In this document: positions 1-7,002 of the stretch, in pieces
Layout of the letters: each line of letters starts with the position of its first letter
Position numbering within the stretch: the stretch's first letter is position 1
Source: Patescibacteria group bacterium
GTDB lineage: Bacteria > Patescibacteriota > Patescibacteriia > UBA2591 > PGYQ01
Assembly: GCA_020057535.1 (NCBI GenBank)
Contig: JAGVFS010000047.1
Span: forward strand, 1-7,552
Length of the DNA stretch: 7,552 nucleotides
Direction: 5' to 3'
Program-made: the position numbers and the translations under genes
The notes under the pieces: generated by a model
The model's input: the letters and a program-made list of their open reading frames with translations, nothing else
The model's database searches: none
Told to the model about the DNA's origin: nothing

Positions 1-1362
1 GCTGTTTTAGGAGAATTAGAATTAACCATAAGTAAAGCGAATTTTAATACTTGGTTTAAAAATACTTTTGTCTCCTCTTGGCAAGATGATCAAATTATTA
101 TTGGCACGCCTAACGCTTTTACTATTTCATGGTTAGAAAAAAAATATCACAAAGCGATTATTCAGGCTTTAGAAAATATTACTGATTATAAAATCAAAAA
201 AATAATTTATAAAGTAGAATCTCTGGAAGAATCCAAATTTCAAGAAATTACCCTCAATCAACCTGATAAAAAATTAACCCAACAAATATTTTTAAATGAT
301 CAAAAACAAAAACAATTTGAAGAACAAGGGATTAAAGATAAATTTAATTTAAATTTTAAATATTCTTTTAAAAATTTTATTATTGGAACCGGAAATGAAC
401 TAGCTGCCGCTGCTGCCATAGCGATAACAAAACAATTGGGAACTAAATACAATCCTCTTTTTATTTATGGAGGAGTTGGTTTAGGAAAAACTCATTTAAT
501 GCAAGCAATTGGTAATCAAGTTTTATTAGAATGTCCAGATAAAAAAGTTTTGTATGTTAATTCAGAAAATTTTGCTAATGATTTTGTTAAAGCGATAAAA
601 ACAAACAAAACAGAAGAATTTAAAAAAAAATATCGTGATGTTGATATTCTTTTGATGGATGACATTCAATTTATTGCCAATAAAGAAAGAACACAAGAAG
701 AATTTTTTCATACATTTAACACCCTTTATGGACAAAATAAACAATTAGTTTTTACTTCCGACCGATTACCAAAAAATATTCCTGCCTTAGAAGAACGAAT
801 TATTTCGCGTTTTTCAATGGGAATGATCGCCGATGTTTCTCGGCCAGATTTAGAAACTAGAATAGCGATTCTAGAAACAAAACTCAAAGAACGTCAATTC
901 AATTTAAATAAAGAAATAATTCAATATTTAGCGACAACTATTCAGAATAATGTTAGAGAATTAGAGGGAGCTTTAATTAAAATTATTGCGCAACACGAAC
1001 TTGATGGACGTCCAATTACTTTAGAAAATACTAAAAATACCCTATCGAACCTATCTTCAAGATCGTCTGATAAAGCTATTAATGCCAAAGAATTAATTAA
1101 AATTGTGGCTGATTTTTATAATTTAAAAATAGAAAGTTTGTCCGGAAACTGTAGAAAAAAAGAATTAGTTAATCCAAGACAAATAGCTATGTATTTATTA
1201 AGAGAAGAGTTAGAAATATCTTATCCTTCAATTGGACAAGAATTTGGAGGACGAGATCATACAACTGCAATGCACGCCTATCAAAAAATTAAAAAAGTTT
1301 TGGAAAATAATAATCGGGTAAAGCAAGAAATAGAATCTCTTAAACAAAAACTATACTCATAA
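1..1362 (+). CDS. dnaA: Chromosomal replication initiator protein DnaA (5' partial)
   Basis: DnaA is the AAA+ ATPase that binds DnaA boxes at oriC, melts the origin and helps load the replicative helicase. The frame is open from base 1 with no start, so the gene begins before the window; 453 residues are visible. The first visible residues (VLGELELTISKANFNTWF) match the start of domain I, so probably only a few to a dozen residues are missing. Domain I is about 1-75, followed by a short Lys/Gln-rich linker. The AAA+ domain starts near residue 119 and has Walker A GGVGLGKT (157-164), Walker B ILLMDD (216-221), the arginine-finger region ISRF (268-271) and sensor 2 RELEGAL (319-325). Domain IV carries the DNA-binding signature GGRDHTT (416-422). 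All key residues are present. A TTG at 436 is an internal Leu codon, not the start. The next gene is a pilus ATPase, not the usual dnaN. Confidence 0.97.
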   Translation, partial: AVLGELELTISKANFNTWFKNTFVSSWQDDQIIIGTPNAFTISWLEKKYHKAIIQALENITDYKIKKIIYKVESLEESKFQEITLNQPDKKLTQQIFLNDQKQKQFEEQGIKDKFNLNFKYSFKNFIIGTGNELAAAAAIAITKQLGTKYNPLFIYGGVGLGKTHLMQAIGNQVLLECPDKKVLYVNSENFANDFVKAIKTNKTEEFKKKYRDVDILLMDDIQFIANKERTQEEFFHTFNTLYGQNKQLVFTSDRLPKNIPALEERIISRFSMGMIADVSRPDLETRIAILETKLKERQFNLNKEIIQYLATTIQNNVRELEGALIKIIAQHELDGRPITLENTKNTLSNLSSRSSDKAINAKELIKIVADFYNLKIESLSGNCRKKELVNPRQIAMYLLREELEISYPSIGQEFGGRDHTTAMHAYQKIKKVLENNNRVKQEIESLKQKLYS

Positions 1363-1429
1363 AAATTTAAAAAATGCAATCATAATTTTCAATTTTTAAA
1401 TATTAATTTTTAATAAAATTGAATAATCT

Positions 1430-1464
1430 AATTTTCAAATAAAAATTAATCAAATTTGAAAATT
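1430..1464. repeat. Inverted repeat, 11-bp arms
   Basis: AATTTTCAAAT at 1430-1440 is the exact complement of ATTTGAAAATT at 1454-1464, with a 13-base spacer. It can form an AT-only hairpin or cruciform. In DNA this AT-rich, chance dyads are common, so a function is not implied. Confidence 0.5.
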
Positions 1465-1526
1465 GGAATTTAAAAATTCATTAAAATTAAAAATTGATCA
1501 TTAAAAATTTTTTTAGTTATTTTTAA

Positions 1527-1561
1527 TTTTAAACTTTTTTAGCTTTGTGTTTTAAACTTTT
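1527..1561 (+). repeat. 12-bp direct repeat before the pilus ATPase gene
   Basis: TTTTAAACTTTT occurs twice without mismatch, at 1527-1538 and 1550-1561, with starts 23 bp apart. The second copy ends 8 bases before the ATG at 1570. The position would suit a regulatory site overlapping the promoter or leader, but the repeat is low in complexity and could be fortuitous. Confidence 0.45.
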
Positions 1562-1569
1562 AATTATTT

Positions 1570-3291
1570 ATGTCCTCTTTTTTAATTTCTAATCTCTTAA
1601 ATAAAAAAGAAGAAGCTTTAAAGCCTAAAGTGGTTTTAAATAATAATGCGGAAGAAAAATTAGAAAAAAAAATACAAGAAATGGACTTAATTAAAAAAGA
1701 AGAAGGTACTCAAAAAAAAGCCCAAAAATTAAATTTGAATTATATTAATTTAAAAAAAATTACTATAAATTTAGAAACATTAGCCTTAATTGACAAAGAG
1801 CAAGCAAAAAAATTCAAAATTATTTGCTTTTTAAAAACTCAAAAAGAAATAAAAATTGCCAGTGTTAATCCTTTAACTCCGGATATTTTAAGATTAACTT
1901 CTCAATTAGAAAAAAAATATCGCTGCGAGATAACGACATATTTAATATCTGAAGAAAGTTTTCAATTTACCCTTAAACAATACGACTACTTGCCAAAAAT
2001 TAAAGAAACTAAAAAGGGGGTGGAAATTACAGAAGAAAATTTAATAAAATTTCAAGAAGAATTTAATAATTTTGAAAATTTTAAAGAAAAACTTAAATAC
2101 GCTTCTTTAACAGATGTTATTATAATGTTAATCGCTTTTGGCATTAAAAGCGAATCATCTGATATTCATATCGAAGCGGAAGAAGAAGATGTTAAAATAA
2201 GATTTAGAATAGATGGAATTCTTTATACAATCGCTTCGTTAGATAGGTCCATTTGGCCTAAAATTATCTCTCGAATAAAACTAATAGCCAGCCTTAAAAT
2301 AAATATTATTGATCAACCCCAAGATGGAAGATTTACTATTTATTTAAGTAATGACAGGATTGACGTAAGAATTTCTTGTTTACCAACCGCTTTTGGTGAA
2401 AGCATAGTAATGAGGCTTTTAAGATCTTCAAAAGTTGGTCTATCTTTTGAAGATTTGGGATTGTGTAATCTCGCCTTTAATCAATTAAAAAAAGAAATTA
2501 AAAGACCAAACGGCATGATTCTTACCACTGGACCAACTGGTTCTGGCAAAACCACCACTCTTTATGCTATTTTAAATAAATTAAACAAACCAAATGTAAA
2601 AATTATTACCTTAGAAGATCCGATTGAATATAAATTAAAAGGCATTAATCAAAGTCAAATTGACTTAAATAAAAATTATACTTTTGTCACGGGATTAAGG
2701 GCAATTTTAAGGCAAGATCCAGATATTGTGATGGTTGGAGAAATTCGCGATTTAGAAACAGCCGAAATAGCTATTAATGCATCTTTAACTGGACATTTAG
2801 TTATTTCTACTCTTCACACTAATAGCGCAGCAGCGACTATTTCACGTTTTTTAGCCATGAATGTTAAATCTTTTTTATTAGCTCCAAGTCTTAACGCAAT
2901 AATTGGACAAAGATTAGTTCGCAAAATCTGTCCTTTTTGCAAAGAAGAAAAAAAAATATTAAATGAAACATTAGAAAAAATTAAAAAAATATTACAAAAA
3001 CTCCCTAAAAATTATAATTTTCAATATGATTTAAATAATTTAAAATTTTATAAAGGAAAAGGCTGTGAAAAATGCAATCAATTAAAATACAAAGGACGAA
3101 TTGGAATTTATGAAATTTTATTAATGAGTTCTAAAATCAGAGAAAGCATTCTTAAAGATGAAGAAATTTCCGACGAAAAAATAAAAAATTTAGCTATTAA
3201 AGAAGGAATGATTACAATGGTTCAAGACGGAATTTTAAAAGCCTTAGATGGCATTACAAGTGTTGAAGAAGTATTTAGAGTAACAGAATAA
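1570..3291 (+). CDS. pilB: Type IV pilus assembly / type II secretion ATPase (PilB/GspE family)
   Basis: This is a hexameric cytoplasmic ATPase of the type that powers pilin polymerisation, acting under the inner-membrane platform protein PilC. In 573 residues, a Lys/Glu-rich lead (about 10-55) precedes a GspE N-terminal (MshEN-like) domain at about 57-140. The catalytic region follows: SSDIHIE (196-202) and QDGR (251-254) of the N2 domain, Walker A GPTGSGKTTT (321-330), Asp box ITLEDPIEY (346-354), Walker B IVMVGEIRD (386-394) and His box with STLHTNSA (413-420). Four cysteines, C454/C457 and C499/C502, form the zinc-binding pairs typical of PilB/GspE and absent from PilT, which argues for an extension, not a retraction, ATPase. 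Length and motifs are normal for the family and it looks fully functional. The ATG at 1570 has no Shine-Dalgarno sequence. No other pilus gene is in the window, so PilB versus GspE rests on what the organism is thought to be. Confidence 0.93.
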   Translation: MSSFLISNLLNKKEEALKPKVVLNNNAEEKLEKKIQEMDLIKKEEGTQKKAQKLNLNYINLKKITINLETLALIDKEQAKKFKIICFLKTQKEIKIASVNPLTPDILRLTSQLEKKYRCEITTYLISEESFQFTLKQYDYLPKIKETKKGVEITEENLIKFQEEFNNFENFKEKLKYASLTDVIIMLIAFGIKSESSDIHIEAEEEDVKIRFRIDGILYTIASLDRSIWPKIISRIKLIASLKINIIDQPQDGRFTIYLSNDRIDVRISCLPTAFGESIVMRLLRSSKVGLSFEDLGLCNLAFNQLKKEIKRPNGMILTTGPTGSGKTTTLYAILNKLNKPNVKIITLEDPIEYKLKGINQSQIDLNKNYTFVTGLRAILRQDPDIVMVGEIRDLETAEIAINASLTGHLVISTLHTNSAAATISRFLAMNVKSFLLAPSLNAIIGQRLVRKICPFCKEEKKILNETLEKIKKILQKLPKNYNFQYDLNNLKFYKGKGCEKCNQLKYKGRIGIYEILLMSSKIRESILKDEEISDEKIKNLAIKEGMITMVQDGILKALDGITSVEEVFRVTE

Positions 3292-3329
3292 AAACGTAGA
3301 AAAATAACCAAATAACAAATAAAAGAACA

Positions 3330-3354
3330 ATAATCCTCCTTTATGGAGGATTAT
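3330..3354 (+). terminator. Perfect 10-bp hairpin after the pilus ATPase gene
   Basis: ATAATCCTCC (3330-3339) pairs exactly with GGAGGATTAT (3345-3354) around a five-base TTTAT loop, 38 bp after the stop codon. Four of the ten pairs are G-C, unusual in this spacer. It most likely ends or protects the upstream mRNA. It is followed by AAATTACTAA and not a T-run, so it is not a canonical intrinsic terminator. Confidence 0.55.
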
Positions 3355-3386
3355 AAATTACTAATTACTAATTACTTTTAAGTAAT
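3355..3386 (+). repeat. 7-bp tandem repeat (TAATTAC x3) running into a small dyad
   Basis: Three units of TAATTAC lie head to tail at 3355-3375, the first with one mismatch. The last merges into ATTACTT/AAGTAAT (3371-3377 and 3380-3386), a tight palindrome. A second 7-bp repeat of similar sequence lies before rpmA. The element directly follows the hairpin at 3330-3354. Confidence 0.6.
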
Positions 3387-3469
3387 ATTTAATATTTATC
3401 CCGATATTTTAATCAAAATAACTCCAATAAGACACGCATATCATTTTAAAAATTTTGCTTATTTTAATT

Positions 3470-4717
3470 ATGTTTAATTATAAAAACATCATGATAAAAG
3501 ACCACGAAATTTTTAATAGTATACAAAAAGAAACAAAACGGCAAAATGAAGAAATAGAATTGATCGCTTCGGAAAATTATGTTTCTAAAGCTGTATTAGA
3601 AGCAATGGCAACAGTATTAAATAATAAATACAGCGAGGGCTATCCAGGACATCGCTATTATGGTGGTAATCAAATAATTGATGAAATTGAAACTATTGCG
3701 ATTGAACGAGCTAAAAAATTATTTCAAGCCGAACATGTTAATGTCCAACCTTTATCAGGCTCCCCTGCTAACTCCGCTGTTTATATGGCATTTTTAAAAC
3801 CTGGAGATAAAGTATTAGGATTAAAATTGGATCACGGCGGACATTTATCTCATGGTCATCCAATTAATTTTTCCGGCATATTGTATAATTTTACTCAATA
3901 CGAAATTAATCAAACCACTGGTAGAATTGATATGGAAAAAGTTAGAGAAATTGCTTTACGTGAAAAACCAAAAATGATTGTTGCTGGATATAGCGCCTAT
4001 TCACGAGAAATAGAATGGCAAAAATTTAAAGATATCGCAGATGAAATAAACGCTTTTACTTTTGCCGATATCGCGCACACAGCAGGTTTAATCGCAGCAG
4101 GCGAAATGTATAATCCTGTTCCTATTTTTGATGTAGTCTCCACAACTACCCATAAAACTTTACGCGGTCCAAGAGGGGCTATAATTATGTGTAAAAAAAA
4201 ATTTGCCAAACAAGTTGACAAAGCTGTTTTTCCAGGAATGCAAGGCGGACCCCATGAACACATAATAGCGGCAAAAGCTGTTGGCTTTAATGAAAACTTA
4301 CAACCTGAATTTAAACAATACGCTAAACAAGTTATTACTAACGCTAAAACCATGACAGAAGAATTTATTAAATTAGGCTATAAAATTATATCCAATGGCA
4401 CAGACAATCATTTAATGGTGATTGATATGACTTCAAAAAATTTGTCTGGCAAAGAGACAGAAGTTATTTTAGATAAATGCGGCATTTCGGTCTCTCGATC
4501 TACTATTCCAAACGATCCAAATCCGCCAATGAATCCATCTGGCGTTCGTTATGGCACAGCGGCAATTACAACAAGAGGCATAAAACAAACAGAAATAAAA
4601 AAAATTGTCGCATGGATAAATACCGCTATTGAACATAAAGACGAATCAAATGTTTTTAAAAAAATTAAAAAAAAAGTTAAAGAAATGTGCTTAAATTTCC
4701 CAATTCCAAGCGTATAA
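3470..4717 (+). CDS. glyA: Serine hydroxymethyltransferase
   Basis: GlyA is a PLP enzyme of the cytoplasm that interconverts serine and glycine, passing the hydroxymethyl carbon to tetrahydrofolate. From the ATG at 3470 it has 415 residues, close to the 417 of E. coli. An ATG at 3491 (408 residues) is an equally plausible start; a TTG at 3455 is less likely. No start has a Shine-Dalgarno sequence. With the 3470 start, conserved residues fall almost at E. coli positions: E56 and Y63/Y64 in SEGYPGHRYYGG, D200 and H203 in ADIAH, PLP lysine K229 in TTHKTLRGPRG, and carboxylate-binding R360 in SGVRYGT. Fold and catalytic centre therefore look intact. One oddity is that the two Asn of the usual NKN motif are both Ser here (S342, S344); the second aligns with the folate-contacting N347 of E. 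coli. The spacers of 178 bp upstream and 70 bp downstream suggest its own transcript. Confidence 0.96.
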   Translation: MFNYKNIMIKDHEIFNSIQKETKRQNEEIELIASENYVSKAVLEAMATVLNNKYSEGYPGHRYYGGNQIIDEIETIAIERAKKLFQAEHVNVQPLSGSPANSAVYMAFLKPGDKVLGLKLDHGGHLSHGHPINFSGILYNFTQYEINQTTGRIDMEKVREIALREKPKMIVAGYSAYSREIEWQKFKDIADEINAFTFADIAHTAGLIAAGEMYNPVPIFDVVSTTTHKTLRGPRGAIIMCKKKFAKQVDKAVFPGMQGGPHEHIIAAKAVGFNENLQPEFKQYAKQVITNAKTMTEEFIKLGYKIISNGTDNHLMVIDMTSKNLSGKETEVILDKCGISVSRSTIPNDPNPPMNPSGVRYGTAAITTRGIKQTEIKKIVAWINTAIEHKDESNVFKKIKKKVKEMCLNFPIPSV

Positions 4718-4722
4718 TTTTG

Positions 4723-4778
4723 AATATAATTGACATTTTTAATAAATGTTATATTATTTAATATAATTAACATTTATT
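4723..4778. repeat. Nested direct and inverted repeats around the promoter
   Basis: AATATAATTGACATTTTT (4723-4740) recurs as AATATAATTAACATTTAT (4760-4777), 16 of 18 bases identical, 37 bp apart. AATAAATGTT (4741-4750) is the exact complement of AACATTTATT (4769-4778). Within these, ACATTT at 4733-4738 and AAATGT at 4744-4749 form a dyad overlapping the -35 and spacer, and a third ACATTT lies at 4770-4775. The arrangement resembles repressor half-sites flanking a promoter; the binding protein is unknown. Confidence 0.5.
4730..4757 (+). promoter_or_regulatory. Sigma-70-type promoter of the beta-propeller gene
   Basis: A perfect -35 TTGACA (4730-4735) is followed after 16 bp by TATTAT (4752-4757), one mismatch from the -10 consensus. 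Transcription would begin near 4764, giving a leader of only about 24 bases before the ATG at 4788. It lies just 12 bp after the glyA stop. A second TATAAT at 4762-4767 has no good -35. This is the clearest promoter in the window. Confidence 0.65.
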
Positions 4779-4787
4779 AAAATAAAT

Positions 4788-6791
4788 ATGCAAATTTTTA
4801 AAAAATTAATCAGCGAAAAAATCGGAATTATCATTGTCTTAGCGGTTTTTTTAATCGCTATTTCGTTTATTGTTTTAAACAATAAAAATTTAAAAAATAA
4901 ATCTTGGTTTTTTGATTTCAATTTTCCCTCTAAGAAAATTTCATCTGAAATAGAAAAAATTGAAAAATTTTCTTCAGAAAAAGAATTTAAAAATTATTTA
5001 CAAACTGAAATAGATGAAATGGCAAATCATTATGGTGGAGGAATTATAAGAATGAATACAATAAAAACAGAAATGTTAACAGCTACAACAGATGAAGTGC
5101 AAACAGAATTAAAAAAAGAAACAACAACGCCTGAAAGAATTTCTGAAACCAATGTTCAAGTTTTAGGAATTGACGAGCCTGATATTGTCAAAACAAACGG
5201 TAAAGAAATTTATTTTTCTTCAGAATCTTTTTATCCTTTAACTAAAGAATTTATAGGAGAATCAATACAACCTTTAGCAACCAATCAAACAAAAATAATT
5301 AATGCTTTTCCACCGACTGGTTTATCAACTATTTCTAACATTGATAAAACAGGAACTTTACTTTTAGATAAAAATATTTTGGTTATTTTTTCTAATCAAG
5401 AAATTTTTAGTTATGATGTTTCAGATCCAAAATCGCCAAAAGAAAAATGGAATATAAAATTAGAAAATAATGTTTTTATTACGGATAGTAGACTCTATAA
5501 AAACAAAATATATTTAGTAACTGAAACTTGGATTGATCAATTTCAACCTTGCCAAATTAAATTATTAACAACAAACAAAACCCCTTTAGAAATTAAATGT
5601 ATTGATATTTATCATCCAGTTTCCCAAGTTCCAGTTGACACAACATTCGTCGCTATGGTTTTAGATCCAATTACCGGAAAAATAGAAAAAAATATTTCTT
5701 TTGTTGGATCTTCAGACTCTTCTGTAATCTATATGTCAGAAAATGGAATTTATATCACCTATTCTTATTCTGAAAGGATAATTAAATTATTTTCTGGATT
5801 TATAAAAGAAAATCAAGACATATTTCCAAATTGGATAAATGAAAAAATGAAAAAATTAGAAAATTACGATATTGGTTCGCAAGCTAAACTAATAGAATTT
5901 TATTCTATTCTTGAAAATTATCAAAATTCTTTAAATAATGATGAAAGAATGAAAATAGAAAACGAACTTTCAAATAGAATGTCAAAATATTATAAAACTC
6001 ATCAAAAAAAATTTGAAAAAACTGGAATAGTAAAAATAGAATTAGAAAAATTTGACATTAAAGCCACTGGCAATGTTCCTGGTTATCCTTTAAATCAATT
6101 CGCTTTAGACGAGTATCAAAATAATCTTAGAATAGCCACAATAATTGGCGAAAAAGGCATAGGATTTATGTTTAGTCGTGGTAATCAAGAAACCGCTAAT
6201 GATATTTATGTTTTAGATAAAGATTTAAAAATCCAAGGATCAATTGAAAATTTGGGCTTAACAGAAAAAATATATTCAGCTAGATTTATAGAAGATCGAG
6301 GTTATTTAGTCACTTTTAGACAGACTGATCCATTTTATGTTTTAGATTTATCTAATCCAAAAAAACCAGAATTAAAAGGTGAATTAAAAATTCCTGGCTA
6401 TTCTTCATATTTACATCCAATTTCTAATGATATAATTTTGGGCATTGGTAAAGAAGCTCAACAGGTAAAACTTTCTCTTTTTGATGTCGCTTCGCCAAAA
6501 AATCCAAAAGAAATTGACAAATATATTTTAGATGAATATTGGTCAGATGCTTTAGATAATCATCACGCGTTTTTATTAGATAAAAAACATAATGTTTTCT
6601 TTTTGCCAGGAGGTAAAGGCGGCTATATTTTTTCTTATGAAAATAATAAATTTAAATTAGTAAAAACCATTAGCCAAATTTCAGCTAAAAGAGCCCTTTT
6701 TATAAATGATTATCTATATATTATTGGCGACGATAAAATTACTATTTTAAATGAAATAGATTGGGAAAAAGTAAATGAATTAAAATTATAA
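4788..6791 (+). CDS. Membrane-anchored secreted beta-propeller domain protein (COG4880-like)
   Basis: This 667-residue exported protein of unknown function belongs to the family of secreted proteins with a C-terminal beta-propeller distantly related to WD40 (Pfam Beta_propel, COG4880), as I recognise it. A basic N-terminus (K5, K6, K11) and one hydrophobic segment at about 12-30 predict a signal anchor with the rest outside; there is no lipobox Cys. Family hallmarks include NVQVLGIDEPDIVKTNG (122-138), the C255/C271 pair with IYHP (274-277), NQFALDEYQNNLRIAT (436-451), IYSARFIEDRGYLVTFRQTDP (495-515), IPGYSSYLHP (535-544) and ALDNHHAFLLD (588-598). Blade-like repeats such as YDVSDPKSPK, LDLSNPKKPE and FDVASPKNPK recur. 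A charged, probably helical insert spans about 340-412. C255 and C271 could form a disulfide outside the cell. No catalytic residues are recognisable; a role in surface binding or envelope scaffolding is only a guess. Confidence 0.88.
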   Translation: MQIFKKLISEKIGIIIVLAVFLIAISFIVLNNKNLKNKSWFFDFNFPSKKISSEIEKIEKFSSEKEFKNYLQTEIDEMANHYGGGIIRMNTIKTEMLTATTDEVQTELKKETTTPERISETNVQVLGIDEPDIVKTNGKEIYFSSESFYPLTKEFIGESIQPLATNQTKIINAFPPTGLSTISNIDKTGTLLLDKNILVIFSNQEIFSYDVSDPKSPKEKWNIKLENNVFITDSRLYKNKIYLVTETWIDQFQPCQIKLLTTNKTPLEIKCIDIYHPVSQVPVDTTFVAMVLDPITGKIEKNISFVGSSDSSVIYMSENGIYITYSYSERIIKLFSGFIKENQDIFPNWINEKMKKLENYDIGSQAKLIEFYSILENYQNSLNNDERMKIENELSNRMSKYYKTHQKKFEKTGIVKIELEKFDIKATGNVPGYPLNQFALDEYQNNLRIATIIGEKGIGFMFSRGNQETANDIYVLDKDLKIQGSIENLGLTEKIYSARFIEDRGYLVTFRQTDPFYVLDLSNPKKPELKGELKIPGYSSYLHPISNDIILGIGKEAQQVKLSLFDVASPKNPKEIDKYILDEYWSDALDNHHAFLLDKKHNVFFLPGGKGGYIFSYENNKFKLVKTISQISAKRALFINDYLYIIGDDKITILNEIDWEKVNELKL

Positions 6792-6806
6792 ATAAAATTA
6801 ATTTTC

Positions 6807-6839
6807 TAATTTTTTAACCCAACTCTCGTTGGAAAATTA
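6807..6839. terminator. Small hairpin after the beta-propeller gene
   Basis: CCAAC (6819-6823) pairs with GTTGG (6828-6832). Outer arms TAATTTT (6807-6813) and AAAATTA (6833-6839) can extend the stem past a one-sided bulge. On the + strand the loop is TCTC and a T-run begins at 6842, consistent with a weak terminator 27 bp after the stop codon. On the - strand the loop reads GAGA, a stable GNRA tetraloop, so a - strand transcript cannot be excluded. Confidence 0.45.
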
Positions 6840-6870
6840 TATTTTTTACCAAAAAAACATAAATATTTTA

Positions 6871-6961
6871 AGGATGGGACGTTTGTTATAACGAATTTCT
6901 TTAGTTAAAAGCCTAAAATTTAATATTTTTTAATTAGTGAGGGTTGCCGTGGTATTAACCT
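6871..6961. other. G+C-richer island before rpmA, candidate structured RNA of unknown class
   Basis: About 31% of these 90 bases are G or C, and about 43% of 6931-6960, against about 6% in the 77 bases that follow. There is no coding frame of note. Short stems can be drawn on the + strand: CGTT/AACG (6880-6883 and 6890-6893), TTTAG/CTAAA (6900-6904 and 6913-6917) and GGTT/AACC (6942-6945 and 6957-6960). The last competes with GGT/ACC (6951-6953 and 6958-6960). The location, ending 77 bp before the bL27 start, would suit an mRNA leader that regulates rpmA, but I cannot match it to a known riboswitch or ribosomal-protein leader. Strand is uncertain. It could also be a decayed remnant of something else. 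Confidence 0.35.
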
Positions 6962-7002
6962 AAATAAATATTAATAATTATATTTTATTTATTTTTTTAT
7001 TT

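Larger units (their letters stand above)
1363..1569. other. Extremely AT-rich spacer between dnaA and the pilus ATPase
   Basis: This 207-bp gap has about 21 G or C bases (roughly 10%). It consists of overlapping variants of AATTTTCAA, TTAAAAATT and their complements, giving several AT-only dyads. One of these, 1489-1495 paired with 1506-1512 and running into a T-tract, could act as a weak terminator for dnaA. No coding frame is visible. DNA beside dnaA often holds the origin, and this stretch would melt easily, but I found no TTATCCACA-like DnaA box on either strand, so I do not call it oriC. A promoter for the downstream gene probably lies here, but no convincing -35/-10 pair stands out from the background. 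Confidence 0.6.

Noticed and set aside
436..438. TTG start for a short DnaA
   Set aside because: The frame stays open upstream and encodes domain I and the beginning of the AAA+ domain; starting here would remove them just before Walker A.
562..744. 60-codon open frame on the - strand inside dnaA
   Set aside because: It is antisense to the conserved AAA+ core of DnaA, Phe/Lys/Ile-rich, and resembles no protein; it is a shadow of AT-rich coding DNA.
1363..1569. Origin of replication next to dnaA
   Set aside because: The spacer is AT-rich enough to unwind, but no DnaA box or box cluster was found on either strand.
3455..3457. TTG start for glyA
   Set aside because: It adds a hydrophobic MLILI stretch not expected in a cytosolic SHMT; the ATG at 3470 or 3491 fits the family's length better.
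3997..4353. 118-codon open frame on the - strand inside glyA
   Set aside because: It is antisense to the most conserved part of GlyA, including the PLP lysine region, with no recognisable protein features of its own.
4549..4773. 74-codon - strand frame across the end of glyA
   Set aside because: It is mostly the complement of the GlyA C-terminus and would start within the promoter repeats of the next gene; no support.
6871..6961. Cyclic di-GMP-I riboswitch or T-box leader
   Set aside because: GGGACG, GCCTAA and AGGGTTGCCG fragments faintly recall these classes, but the order, spacing and conserved loops do not fit, and the downstream gene is not a typical target.
6871..6961. tRNA or remnant of rplU
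   Set aside because: No cloverleaf with a GTTCRA-type T loop can be drawn, and no frame resembles the bL21 C-terminus.
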